Assembly (NCBI GenBank): GCA_029959195.1
Contig: CP114119.1
Span: 992,001 to 1,056,000 of the forward strand
Source of the DNA: Dictyophora rubrovolvata
Lineage: Eukaryota > Basidiomycota > Agaricomycetes > Phallales > Phallaceae
Length of the DNA: 64,000 bases
Direction: 5' to 3'
The translations under genes were made by a program, and so were the position numbers. Position 1 is the first letter of the stretch; every line of letters begins with the position of its first letter. Shown piece by piece: positions 12,291 to 23,867 of the stretch. Under the pieces are notes generated by a model, which saw only the letters and a program-made list of their open reading frames with translations, was not told the DNA's origin and ran no database searches.

Positions 12291-13285
12291 TCAGACGAAG
12301 GCTTTGGAGTAGACCTGGCTGCCAATAATAACGCTTAGACCGGAAAGAGCTTCCCGCAACCATTCGCGAACAGTTTCTGTTTCAACAGCAGCAGCTCGAA
12401 TGACCCAGCCACCTTCAACAGCACTAATGGACCACAAAAAGTCGGGTGGCTTTTTAAGCTGTAGTTGGGAAATTTGTGCTTGGTCTGCGACCAGATTTTG
12501 CGCTAAATCGACTACCAGGGGTCCAAAGAGAAACACTGTCGCATAGCATCTGTAAGGTGCTAAGCGGTCTCTCAGAGTACGGTGAGGTAGAGAAGATGGA
12601 GCATCCTGAGCTGCTTCAAGGCATAACGCATCTCGGACGTGCCTTCGGCCATCAACGTAGACCTCGTTGATACTTTGGTATCGAGAAAAATCCCAGTCCT
12701 CTCCACGAGAAATGCGACCTGCGGTAATCCAATCTAAGACGACGAGTGAAGCTGTCGAAGAAAGGCGGAAAACCTGATGCTGTATGTATGAAGCCTCGCG
12801 AAAACAAGTGACGGGGTCTACCAGCAAAAGAATTATTCCCTGGTCTCGAACGGTGACGTGCATTTTCTGATGTGTAATAGGGAGAGAATTATGTGCCCTC
12901 GAATTCTCAAACTTTGGTCGTACTTTGAAAATTTTGGTAGAACCCTATGATAAAGAAGATACACAACAGCCAGTCAGTCGACTCGGAGTTATAACGATGT
13001 ACTGTGGGCAAATTTACTCACCTGAGTGAGGAAAACCAATGCAGTATTTGTGCCAACATTGACTTCGAGATCGATTGAATCGCCAGATACTAGTCCACCT
13101 CCGTAAGTCAGGATATAGGCAACCGCAGTGGAGAGGCTGCCGGTGGACCGAAGTTTGGGAGATAACATCTTCAGCGGATAGGTGTACGAAAGCACTGAAA
13201 AATCAGCTTCATTTCCGAAGGAACAAGCATCCACTTTTCCTTTGGCATATACTACTTCATGTGCCGAACGAGGAGGGGTGTCCAT
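12291..13285 (-). CDS. Urease accessory protein UreD/UreH
   Basis: UreD, with UreF and UreG, loads nickel into the urease active site. Exon 1 (13022-13285) gives MDTPPRSAHEVVYAKGKVDA, then TYPLKMLSPK and TYGGGLVSGDSIDLEVNVG. The last two are the UreD hallmarks LxYPLKLL and YxGGLVxGD. A GTGAGT donor at 13021 and an acceptor near 12947 rejoin VFLTQ to GSTKIFKVRP, which is the typical TQGSTKVYK motif. Exon 2 runs to the stop with VDPVTCFREASYIQHQVFRL and DWITAGRISRGEDWDF. Length (about 300 residues) and content are normal for a fungal UreD. No other urease gene is in the window, which is usual because fungal urease genes are dispersed. Confidence 0.92.
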
Positions 13286-13400
13286 TTCGGGACTACAGGG
13301 TCGACTCGCTTCTCACGGGATAGCCGAACAATATTTCAAAGTAGTATACAACAACATTGTAGTATGTATTGATACAATAGCTTTGCTATTTTCGAGATTG

Positions 13401-15487
13401 TCATGTCTTCTTTCGTGACCAGATCCACAAGACTTCGTTCTCACCCATGCCAGTTATGATCAAACCGTCGGGAGACATTGCGCATGCCAACACATGTTCC
13501 TTAAAATTCTCTCCCAAAACATCATTTAATATCCATCCTTCGACTCGAGGTATCTCTTCAAACCAGTTATTCAATCGCAAAACGCCCTGATGAAGGGGGG
13601 CGGGTCTTGGTCGGGTAGGGAGGTGACATGGATTCATGATGATGACCTGACTATGACGGAGAAGTAATAGCAATGGAGGGCCAAGACCGTTGCGGCTAAT
13701 TCGAATTCGCGATGTGTGTTTGGCTAACTTGACCAGCGAAATAATTTTCAGGGAAGCTTCAAGTTATTCCGCAGTGTTAATGATGATTGAATAAAAACCG
13801 AGTTTAACAAACTTACAACTCTCTCGATAGTCCTAGTTCTCATTTTAGATATACTATTGAACATGTCCTGGACAAACAGCTCACCGAGATACAGCCTCGT
13901 AATGGTGGATCCGGAAGTGCGCTTTGCTCTGCCGAGAAGAACCTTTTTATGGATAACCATCTCCACACCACCATTCTCCCGAACTTCTCCTGGTCATCAC
14001 TTTCAATTATTTGGTAAGGGGGTGCACTGTTCGATATGAGAATGTCATCTGATAGCCTTTCCGGCGTCAATAACCCACGCCTCGGTTTTCGTAACTAAGT
14101 TATTTACCAATGCACTGATAAGACCCTTCCATCATGTAAAACTGTGCTGCTGAATAGAGGTTTATCTTCGCGGAATACCTTCGTCGTAGACTGATCTAAG
14201 AATCTCGATTTTTGAAGTAGTGTAGGACTTAAATACCATATTCGAATGGCATGGTCGACCTAAACAACCGTTACTAGCCTGCCCAGATCTTTTATTGACA
14301 TTACAACGAACCCCACATGTTGCAAGCAGAGGCAACGACGGATGAAAACTCTGGCAACAGCGTCATACATTGAAGTCGTATGCATTAATCACAAAAAAAG
14401 ACTTACTGCGCCTAGTACAGCTGCCTCATGACCACCAGACCGACCACCTGTCAAGATGGTAACACATCTTCCCAATTTGCTATCATCCTTAGGGAGTTTA
14501 ATCTTGAATGGGTCAAGCGTATCTCCAGCTCCGTTTTTTCTCTCGAGAAACTGTTTCCATCTATCCGATGTCCATCTAAAATCATAGACTCGAACGGTAC
14601 AATCTCGAGAGGTGGTGTAAACCAAGTGTGGATAATTGATATTCGTACCTATGGAGGTAATGTTCTATGAGATGTCCTATCAATTGAATGGTATGTAATT
14701 GACATGAGATAAGACGTACTCCGCCATGACCTTTGAACCACCCTAGCGATTCACGTAATTCCAGGTCAAACACGTGAAGGACGCTCGAGTGAACGAATAT
14801 AAGCAAGGGGTGTAATGTCCACGGATCCAAGGCCCATGTCAAATGCTCAATGGTGTGTCGCGACTAGAAGATTCCTGTATGAGCAAAAAAATGCAGTAGT
14901 GAAATTCCAAGAATAGTTGCATGCACCGTGTATGGTAATTTTATCTGGAGAACTATATCCGCTCGACTTTTGAAAGGATACGTTTGAACAACACGAACGA
15001 GTCTCCCTCCGCACATTGCCACGCAATGGGACCATTTGCTCGCTATTTTTTCCCAGACACTTTTAGCTACTACGCGAGAAATATATGGATCATCGTTCCA
15101 AAGTTTTTCTATCGGAATGCTAATGTCCCAAGGAAAGAAAGCGGCCTCTGTGAAAGTGACGTCTGATGTCATCTGTTCTGGCTAACGCGTTTTATATGAG
15201 AAATATACCCCCAACGTTCAGAGCTTTGGAAGAAATGAACAAACCTTTCCTTTTAATGATAATTCAAACGGGTGGTCGGCGTTCGGGTCATCGTACCAAT
15301 GTCTATTGGTATCTTCGGGTCCGGTGAGGGCTGGTGGCGAAAGTGAGACCGCGTGTTCATTTACAACTGGTATGTGAGTTGGTTCGTTTGTCAAATTTTC
15401 TTCCCCATCAATAAGGTCGTTTGACTGCGTCAGGTCGATGTAATCGATGTCTTGGGTAAGGTCAATTATCTCAACAGCACTTGACAT
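13401..15487 (-). CDS. EED/ESC-like WD40 protein with N-terminal SUMO-interaction-like motifs
   Basis: Probable WD40 propeller of the EED/ESC type. In other organisms this subunit of PRC2 binds H3K27me3 and activates the methyltransferase. At least seven exons join in frame. Blocks resembling EED in order are KWSHCVAMCGGRLVRVVQ, LTWALDPWTLHPLLIFV, GWFKGHGG, YTTSRDCTVRVYDF, TILTGGRSGGHEAAVLGA, a CG-VDHAIRIWYL block (compare EED CGMDHSLKLW), DKPLFSSTVLHDGR, LISNSAPPYQIIE and a last blade ACAMSPDGLIITGMGENEVLWIWSR. The first exon encodes an acidic leader with two near-identical hydrophobic-acidic motifs, VEIIDLTQ and DYIDLTQ, then NDLIDGEE. These look like SUMO-interaction motifs. The alternative is a divergent WD40 protein of another family. 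The EED assignment rests on remembered similarity and blade order. Confidence 0.68.
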
Positions 15488-15978
15488 TCAAGTTTAAAAG
15501 ACCGCTGCACGCGCCGGTAGCTTAATTTGGGACTTGGTAGTCTGCGAAGGCGGTTTGTTCGGAGCAAGCGCTTTTTGTGAGGGCATAAAGCATACAGTTT
15601 ATTTCCAATCTCAACTAATACAATCTAGAAGACAACGGAAAGAATAGGAAAGGAAGAACCAAAAGAACGTGGAAGTACTTGCATAGACCAAACAAAAAAA
15701 TCGAAGAGTCATTAGTCGTCACAAGAATAGGAAATAAAGCCAGAGTAACACAAATATGTGCAATATGGACACGGAAGTGAGGTAAATGGGAGTTGTAGTG
15801 TAGCAGCGACGGAGAAGAGAGCCAGACATGAGAATGAAAGGAAGATAAAGAGAAGGGGGAGTAAAATGACATATGCATGGTCAAATCGGTGACAGGCATA
15901 AACATCCACGATCACTCCTGTCGAATGATGTGGTTAAGGAGATAAGGCAATGAGAAAAGGATGGGGTTGATATTGAGG
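15488..15978. other. Intergenic region
   Basis: Separates the stop of the Byr4-like gene from the start of the EED-like gene, both on the minus strand. Minus-strand frames at 15615-15915 are Ser/Phe-rich with no family resemblance and are probably chance. The region should hold the EED-like promoter and the byr4 3' end. Confidence 0.4.
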
Positions 15979-18712
15979 TCAATATTGTCGAGTCGCCAAG
16001 GCTCGAATTTCAAACAAGGAATTCAAATCGGGTTCGTTTTTCTCGTTCGGTGGAAGTCGCCAGCCTTTCATTTCTACACGATGTCGCGTCTCGGCATCTC
16101 GACACTTCTTAAGCAGTTTGCCATCGACATCCTGTAAAGAATGCAAAGCAGGACGTGAACCGCGTTCTGAACCACTTTCTGACATCGCTCTGTTATGTGC
16201 CTGCGACGGCGGTCTTCGCGGGCTCGGTGTTTCACCCCGCGAGAGTGTGCTTTCATCTGGCGTAGATTGTACGTTTGCACGAATCGTTCCACCTCGTGAT
16301 TCCCACTCGTCATCATCGTCTAACCCAGCAAACACGTCCGGTTCGTCTTCTTCTGGCGGAAGACGCGATATCCAACACATACGGGTTGGATCAAATATCA
16401 TGTTCCCGACGACTCTTGCACCGGCCGCTGCTAGTGAACCAGCTCCAACAGGTGACCCTATGGACGATCCAGTGAGCTGTGTGATCAACGCTGGTCGCGT
16501 CGACGATGATGTGACGGCATCGAAATCTCTCAGCGCATGCTCGTTTCCTTCCCATCGTAATGTTTGAGGATTCCACTTCATGTCGCCAACGACTGTGATA
16601 TATGAGTTCGAATTTTCATCAAAAGAAAATCAAAAGATAGTCTTACCTTTCGGTGCACTATTACCCCCAAGATTACGGATAAGGGTAGGCTTGCGCCGTG
16701 TAACAGGTAAGGGTAGACTGGAAGGGGTTTGTGAAGGAAGCTTTTTTCGAGAAACTTTTCGCGTCTGTGGCTGCAACGCAGGATCGTTCGGTGGTTTCAA
16801 AGTTCCCGCAACATCAATTCGGTCCTTTCGTCGAAGAGTGGATGTTGTGGAAGCCGATTTCACTTCTTCAGTGTTCAATCGTTAGTCAAGTTCATGAAAA
16901 CGGCGTCAAATTACTCATACCTGCTTCCATGGATTTGGCGGAACGTCGACTAATCGTACCTTTATTTTCCTTATCAGAAACAGGCATTTTTTCTTTCTCG
17001 GGGGAGGATTTTTTGGAACTTGATCCCAGTCGTGATGCTCCCGCCCCACGGGGTACAACACGATATTGCTTCTCACGCTCCCGATCGATAGGAAGATCCT
17101 CTATGCCATCCAATTCCGTTCCATCTCCATAAGTCCGGGAACGTTTCGGTCGTCGCAAGATCTTCGGTGCAACGGGCAGAGGGATGGAAGAGGTAGTATG
17201 CGATCGCAAAGATGAGCTTGATGCTATCGACGATGGCCTCGAGGAAGGTGCATGTACCGGAGATGTGCGGTCTTCTTTATCCCTATCCCTAGACATATTT
17301 CCAAACACCGAGGAAATGGCGGGACGAATCTTTGCTCGGCTGGAGCTGGTGGGCATTGTGAGTCGTATTCCAACAGGTGTACCATTCGGAGTGGATGGTC
17401 TTATTGCTGGGGTCTGGGAATGACGATGAGTTGTTTGAGATTTATGGGTTCGTGCTCGAGAGGAGACAGTCGGAGCAGCGTATGTAGTAGGTGATTGAAC
17501 TGATGCTGATGATGGTCCTGCCACAGCCGCAGCGATGTCAATAAGCGAACTGAGAGAACCTTTACGAATTAAGTTGGAGGAAGGTGATGGTTGTTTAAGG
17601 ACAGATTGAGACTTTTGTGCCCGAAGGGGGCCTAAACCGGAGGATGAGGAGGGTGTGATAGATTGTAGAACACTAGAGATTGCTTGAAAAGTCGATTTGC
17701 GGGTTAGTTGAGGCCGACTTATCATCGTTGGAGATAATGCAAGGGGACGAAGAGTACGAGTTGAGGCTGATGGAGGGAATGTTGGGGATTTGGAGCGTTC
17801 CTTGGTAGTTCCTAGTCGTGAAGAGGGTCGAAAAGGAGCCACGGGAGGTCGTGGTGGAGCGGATTTACTACGATTGAATTCTTTCTTCTCCTGGCCGGTC
17901 TGTGCTCGATTGCTAGGTAAACGGGAAGGACTAAGTTCAACGTCATCATCGATGACTAGGCCCATTTCGAAGTCTTCTTCGGATTCAAAGTGCGCAGGTT
18001 TCGGCCGGTTTTCAACCTGATATACCTTCTTTTTTGACTCAAGGATCTCTGCTAAACGGACTCCGCTATTTCCAGATTCGAATAAACCGTCTGGTAAAAC
18101 TAGTCCGTCTAGGTCACCTTGTTCGTCGTCGTCATCTAAATCCGTTTCTAGATCGCCCACAGTCGAGGGAGCTGTAGAATTGGATGAAGGAGAGGCACTA
18201 GGACCAAAGCCAAAAGATGAATAAGCATCAGACGAAGTCGAGGAGCTGGTGTGATCTCTGTCACCCCATTCAAGGGATGTCTTGGACAGGCGATGATGCA
18301 GGGGACGAAGGGACAGTCTGGACAGGTCCGCTGGAAGTTCGAATGCAGTTTCAATATCGTCATCTACGAGTCGCTGATGCAATTGTTGAGGGGTTGTCTG
18401 CGACGAAATCGTAGGCATATGAGATAGTTTGATAGTGGAAGCACCTTCGTCGTCACAGTCGTCGTCCTCGTCTGGAGATTCCAAGGATGGGAGGGCAGGC
18501 CGAATGTTAATAGACTGTACGGGAGGGAAAAAAAGGAGAGGCTTTGGTTTGCTTGTTCTTTCAAGATTCAGCTCCAAATCCCAGTCTTCTGCTTCGTTGT
18601 CGGATTCGGCGTCGGATTGGGTATGCAGGGGAACGTCTTCTGGTATCTCAAAGTCCGTGTCTGCCCAGTCTTCGTGAGGAGAGGAGAAAGATAGAGTAAC
18701 GTTGGAACTCAT
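15979..18712 (-). CDS. Byr4/Bfa1-like GAP subunit of the septation/mitotic-exit network
   Basis: With Cdc16/Bub2, Byr4 forms the two-component GAP for the Spg1/Tem1 GTPase at spindle poles and restrains cytokinesis and mitotic exit. Exon 1 (about 16892-18712) starts MSSNVTLSFSSPHEDWADTD with the acidic FEIPED and WDLELNLE patches, then RLSLRPLHHRLSKTSLEWGD and EEDFEMGLVIDDDVELSPSR, the usual conserved islands in a long Ser/Pro-rich disordered chain. The C-terminal exons carry the Byr4 signature: DMKWNPQTLRWEGNEHALRD, MIFDPTRMCWISRLPPEEDE with DVFAGLDDDDEW, then DAETRHRVEMKGWRLPP. No frame break is seen. Protein length is about 860 residues, in line with basidiomycete homologues. Confidence 0.88.
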
Positions 18713-19117
18713 GTTTCATTAAAAAGAAGGGGGAAAAAAGAAAGCGAATGCAGCGTGTTGAAGGGTTGGAGATGAAGTAAGGGGGAACGTGTGGTCCTGG
18801 TGAAGCAGCGGAATAAAGAAAAATAGTTGCGCACAATTTGTGCAATATCGAGTTTAAAAAAGAAATGAATAAAAAGAAAGCTAAGATTATCAGAAACTGA
18901 TTGTTGTGGCTGCTGCCGAGGGAGAAAAGAAAATCTTTTGTCGAGGTTGGTCGACGATCTGGTACGCCGTCACTGTCGGAGTCTTTTTCGGAGTCTAATT
19001 TTTTGGTCATTGTCCACTGTCCCTTCGCGCTGCCACGAGGCCTCGCCTGACAGTCAATTGTGTCCTACTGTACAGTTTGTAAAAAGTATGAAAGTATGAA
19101 AATTTTTGTAGTTAATA
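18713..19117. other. Intergenic region, byr4 promoter side
   Basis: Between the NRDE2 stop and the byr4 start, both on the minus strand. A minus-strand frame beginning at 19010 (MTKKLDSEKDSDSDGVPDRR) could be an upstream open reading frame or chance. It has no splice partner that I can support. Confidence 0.35.
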
Positions 19118-22100
19118 TTAAAAAGGTGCTAATCGCCGATAATCGTGCGCTTCTTTTTCCAAGACAGTATCCTCACCCTCTTCGTCGGCACTCGACGATG
19201 ATGATTCCCTTCCACCTACATCTGGTATAATATACTCTTCCAGTCCATAATGAAGTCGAAGTCCCCTTTCAGCCATGGTCTCCGCCCATGCCTCCAACTC
19301 GCTGGGCTTGAAAACTGGCCGTAGGGCCGTGAAAGCCAGTAAATAAAGCTCTAAAAGACAAAATTGGCAGTTGAATAGAACATTATTTATTTGATCTTTA
19401 CCTTTCACCAAAGGGCATTCAGAAATTGCCATAAACAGCACTTTTTTAGCTCTCTCCAATTCCTTGCATTTAATTTCGAACTCGACATAAATACGCCATA
19501 AGGTGGGCGACGCACGAGTCCTGATATATGACAGGTCAGTTCAGCTATGAAGACATTGTCAGCGACTTAGGAAAAAAATATACGTACCTCTGATCTGCAA
19601 CAGCGGTCATCATTGACTTTCTAATACGTTCCTTCTCCTCCCGCCAATCTGTTCGTTCCCAGCATATCAACCACACTTCCCAAATTCTTCTCCCTGTACC
19701 TTTCACAATTGGGTCCGTGCTTGGTTCTTTTTGTTTTTGTCCACTCAACCCATATTCCCCCGTCAAAGCCCTCACCCTTCCCCAAACGCTCTCCCCCCGT
19801 TCACTCTGCAAGAAGGCACCCAGAATGACAGAGTTCATCCGTCCTTCTCGCTCCATATCAATCACGGCATCTTTAATGAGGTCTCGTAGCTCATTCCTTC
19901 GATATTGCCGTTTAAGAAGGGTTGTGTGTTTCCAAACCAGCAAGAAAATCCTAGTCCAAACACTTTCTCTAGGTACCCCCGTTAACGAGTTCTTCTGTAT
20001 GAATGTTTTTAACCTTCGAACGGCTTCCTCTAAACCGTGAGCGTGAGACAAGAATACTATGTCCAATAAAGCTCGTAAGCATATCCAAGCCTCCTGGACT
20101 CGCCAATCTTTTGAGAGTACCGCTCTGTCTTCGAGGATTCGTTTGGCCCGCAAGATATTGGTCGGACTGCCAGAGAGAATCCCAACAGATCGAAGGATAA
20201 CCAGTTGTGCTGCCTCCTCTCGATTTGCGAGCCATTCCATTTCTGCCCAAGCCCACCATAACCTAGATTCTTCGGGAGGATGGGAGGACGAGGAAGAGAC
20301 CACTGTTTCCAATACTCGACGAGCTTCATCTTCTTTGCCACGTAGGCGTTGTAACTGGATATGGGCAGCCCAGAGTCGAAGAGACCCCCGAGATGTGGAC
20401 AAAAAGGTCCGGGAAAGTTTAAGGGCGCTGTAAACTCCTGAGTATAATGTTTAACGTTTGAAAGAAAACGAGGACCTTTTTATACCACTGCTCACAGCTT
20501 CAAACGTCAAGTATGTAACCTCCCATTCTTCATCATATACAGGGACATCCAGCTTTTGCCGCAATTGCTCAAATATCCTACGGGCTAGTTCCGCAGCTAC
20601 GATATTCATATCCCATTTCTCCCACAAAATTAACCTGTTATCAACTACTTCCATCGGGTCAAAAACACCCCATAACCAATCCTTGACAAAGCTAAATACG
20701 GAACCATATTTCTTTTCTCTAGCGATGATCGACCCCGCGACTGCATCCCATTGGCGTTCCTTACTCTGAGCACTTGGAAATAGCTGGTCAAGATACGGCT
20801 TGCTGGATAAGTGAGAATAAGCCCAGGTATCATCATTAAATACCAAGTCGTCTTCAGTGTGTGCAGCCAAACCAGGCATATGTAATCCGATAAAGTCTAA
20901 CCACGCGAGTCGAAGAAAATGCTTGCCTTCCGCCGTCAAAATATCAATGATAAGGGATTGCAGATCTGTGAATAGGATAGTGGAGTACGGGTTATCGTCA
21001 TCGTCAGCGATAGCACGCTTTGGCATGGTAGAAGCAGCATCCAGACGAAGTTCATCAGTAGCCCAACGAGAATAGCCATCTGGAGCTGAGCTTGCTTCAC
21101 TAAGTGCTTGCGATTTCTGTTGACTTGGGTTAGGGATTTGGATGACACTCTCACTGTCCCAAGAGTGCCATCCTTTGGCATCTAGCTCGCCAACCCGTGG
21201 CAATTCAGAATCCCAAAAGTCCTCTAGGTTTCTTAACCGAGTAGAAAATTTTTCAGGAACGAGCTTCTGGGGGCAGTTGAATACGCTACAAAAGCAGTGT
21301 CAGCCTTCTACTAAAATATATTGCAGGGAAGTGAGATAAACCAACAATTCTATTTCTGCTTGAAACAAGGCCATCGCCCTCTCAGGATATCCTGACAGCT
21401 TAAAGTCAGAGGGTAAAAACAAGTCTTGACAATAGATTACCTACCCGCTCCTTTTAAAGCTACCGCGATCCGCCAGAATACCCTGATTCTTGCTAACTCC
21501 CCATGAACATTCTCAAGGACACGTTTAGCATCATCCAATATTTCATCCACATTCGCGCGCCCGAGAGCCCTTCTCCCAACACTGCTAATCCTCCAACGCA
21601 ACCATTCGTTCCAGATGGCGTTTCTCAGGGCAGACGATGATTTCTGGTTTCCTAGTTCACTAAGCGCTGTTTCCCATTGTTTGTCAAGTTTTTCCAAATC
21701 CCAAATTTCGGAGCCTGCATCTAACCATTTAATTCGTAATTCGATAGATTCCCTGTTTTTAGGGTGAGCTTGCATGGCCCGCTCTAAAATAGAAAGCTTG
21801 ATTTCAGCCCGAGCGCGATTCAAAGCTGCTTTGGAGGATAATGGTGCATTGAGTAGTGAATGCTGAAGTAAGGAAAGCCATGTGGGTATAGAGGACGGAT
21901 TGTCGGTAAGTATGGCTTCGAGAGACGTTAGCAACTGCTGGCGAGCCGTTCGAGGAGCTGTTTCATCTTCATCCGCTTCTGTCAGTATTTCTTCATCACT
22001 TTGCAGGGCTTCTTTTTCTGGATCTGAATAACCCGCTCCGATGGAACGATACGAGGTTAGTGGATCAGCCGAAGAGGTTTTGACTGAAGGTGGCAGCGGA

Positions 22101-22758
22101 ATGAAATCAGAGGTCGGGTCAGGTTCATTTTTAGAAGACGAAGTTAAAAGAAGTCGGGGAACTACGCTGGACGAAAATGCACGGGATTCGATATATCTGA
22201 CTCCCTGATAAACAGTTGGCAGGACTCAACCTCACAGAGACACTGAAGCTTACTGGACGTTTCCCATTCATGCCAACTTGAATTACTCCGCCACCAGAAC
22301 CTTGGGGTATGATCTTCATATACGGAGGTAATCCTAAAACACGACCGTCTTTTAAGCATTAACATTGAGGATCTGAGGAAGTAGAGCGAAGCTAACTTAC
22401 AACCCGTCCTTCTATATCTAGGTATGTCTCCTGCGTGTAGTTTACCATAAACTTCAGTCATACGATCACCGGCCGTGTCGATAATGTACAGTCCGGGAAC
22501 ACCAGCTTCAAAGAAGTATTTCTCATGTTTCTTTTTTTCACTGTCGGACTCATGTTTATGTCTCTTTTTTCTTCGCTTCCGTTCAGATTCAGAGTCCAAT
22601 GGAGTAAGTTCCGCGCGCCTTTTGCTAGTTTCAGCTCGATCTGTGTGTACTGACTCTTCTCCCTTGCTGAGATTGGACGAACTTTTATTGTTAGATTGTT
22701 CAAAATCCGGGAAGGATTCGAAACTAGGTGGGAATGAAGACAATGATGGAGTAGACAT
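19118..22758 (-). CDS. NRDE2-family nuclear RNA-silencing/surveillance protein
   Basis: NRDE-2 proteins act in nuclear RNAi in worms and with Mtr4/exosome complexes in other eukaryotes. The N-terminus is a Ser-rich acidic leader, a KRRKKRHKHE basic patch, and the conserved EKYFFEAGVPGLYIIDTAGD followed by GKLHAGDIPRYRR. This is the N-terminal NRDE2 signature that is thought to contact Mtr4. The rest is a long array of helical HAT/TPR-like repeats: PTWLSLLQHSLLNAP, AKRVLENVHGELARIRVFWR, NPYSTILFTDLQSLIIDIL, EGKHFLRLAWLDFIGLHMPG, LWAAHIQLQRLRGKEDEARR and SRLWWAWAEMEWLA. About six exons cover roughly 1,100 residues, the usual size. The start codon at 22758 is 70 bases from the Nip7 start on the other strand. 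No defect is seen. Confidence 0.88.
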
Positions 22759-22828
22759 CCAGATTTAGCTTAGGTAAGCACGCAAGACTCTACCTAATTC
22801 CAGTTACAAACGCATTGGACATATTATA
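22759..22828. promoter_or_regulatory. 70-base bidirectional promoter, NRDE2 / Nip7
   Basis: Only 70 bases lie between the divergent start codons at 22758 (-) and 22829 (+). Any core promoter must be compact, or must overlap the coding sequences. The interval includes ATATTATAAT next to the Nip7 start, which could be a TATA-like element but is placed too close to the ATG. The shared promoter is inferred from geometry. Confidence 0.5.
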
Positions 22829-23640
22829 ATGCGTCCGTTAACTGAAGATGAAAGCAAAGCGGTTTTTGAGAAATTAGCTAACTATATCGTAAGTCTACTA
22901 TTTCTTTCCCCAGATTTTATCGTGATTACATTCTCCTCCAGGGCAAGAATCTTGTACATTTAATTGATCGACCGGACGATCCATACTGCTTGCGACTACA
23001 CAAAGACCGAGTTTTTTATGTATCTGAATCTACTATGCGCCTATCCATTTCAGTTGCTCGACCGAATTTGGTCAGCTTGGGAACATGCCTTGGAAAGTTT
23101 AGCAAGAGTGGAAAGTTCAAACTACACATCACGTCCTTGGATTATCTGGCGCAGTATGCAAAGTATAAAGTTCGTTTATTTTTCTTCTTTTCTTTCAGAA
23201 ATTTATGCTGTGAGCTTTTAGGTGTGGATAAAACCCAATGGAGAAATGCCCTTTATGTATGGCAACCACATCGTTAAAGCCCATCTTGGACGCATAACAG
23301 AAGATACCCCAGAACATCAAGGCGTCGTAATCTTTAATATGAATGACATGCCTTTGGTAAGTTCGCAATACACAAAGATGAGTCTTTTTTCTGACATACA
23401 CGAAGGGTTTCGGTGTCACGGCTCGGTCGACTATTGACACTCGTAATTTGGACCCCACTGCTATAATAGTCTTTCACCAAGCGTATGGTATCTCTTAATT
23501 GTAATGTGATTCCATGCTAATTAATAGACATTTGTAGTGACGTTGGTGAATACTTACGAGACGAGGTCAGTTGCGTCTTAAGTTTTAACGACCCTTTTGG
23601 ACCTTTTTCTAACATCCACTTTTAGGATACGTTGTTCTAG
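22829..23640 (+). CDS. NIP7: Nip7, 60S ribosome subunit biogenesis factor
   Basis: Nip7 binds pre-60S RNA through a C-terminal PUA domain and is needed for 27S pre-rRNA processing. The exons give [49 protein letters not shown], then the PUA part [40 protein letters not shown] and [15 protein letters not shown]. The final exons restore [10 protein letters not shown] and then DTLF before TAG, after removing a short intron at about 23568-23625. This matches the usual Nip7 C-terminus. Size (about 180 residues) is exact for the family. It is head to head with NRDE2 and followed by the m-AAA protease on the same strand. Confidence 0.96.
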
Positions 23641-23867
23641 AATTAGCCCATGTATCTATATCCAAAAAAAAAGTATTGTATACGTGACATGAATATAATA
23701 TAATACCTCGACAGACATACTGCATATGAGGCAACTCAGTAGCCTTAGTCTTGCTAGTATTTACCTCGGCATGTGACGCAAGTCTTTCGGCACGCACTCG
23801 TGTCACCCTATAGCTTACGTCCCGATCCGATTCCCTAAGCTGCATTCATCTTTTCTCTTCTTCCCAT

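Noticed and set aside
15615-15915. Ser/Phe/Leu-rich minus-strand frames as a small membrane protein
   Set aside because: Overlapping frames of similar composition, no convincing helix pattern and no splice sites. Treated as intergenic.
18648-19010. Minus-strand frame beginning MTKKLDSEKDSDSDG as a separate gene
   Set aside because: It runs into the byr4 coding exon in another frame and turns into low-complexity sequence. At most it is an upstream open reading frame.
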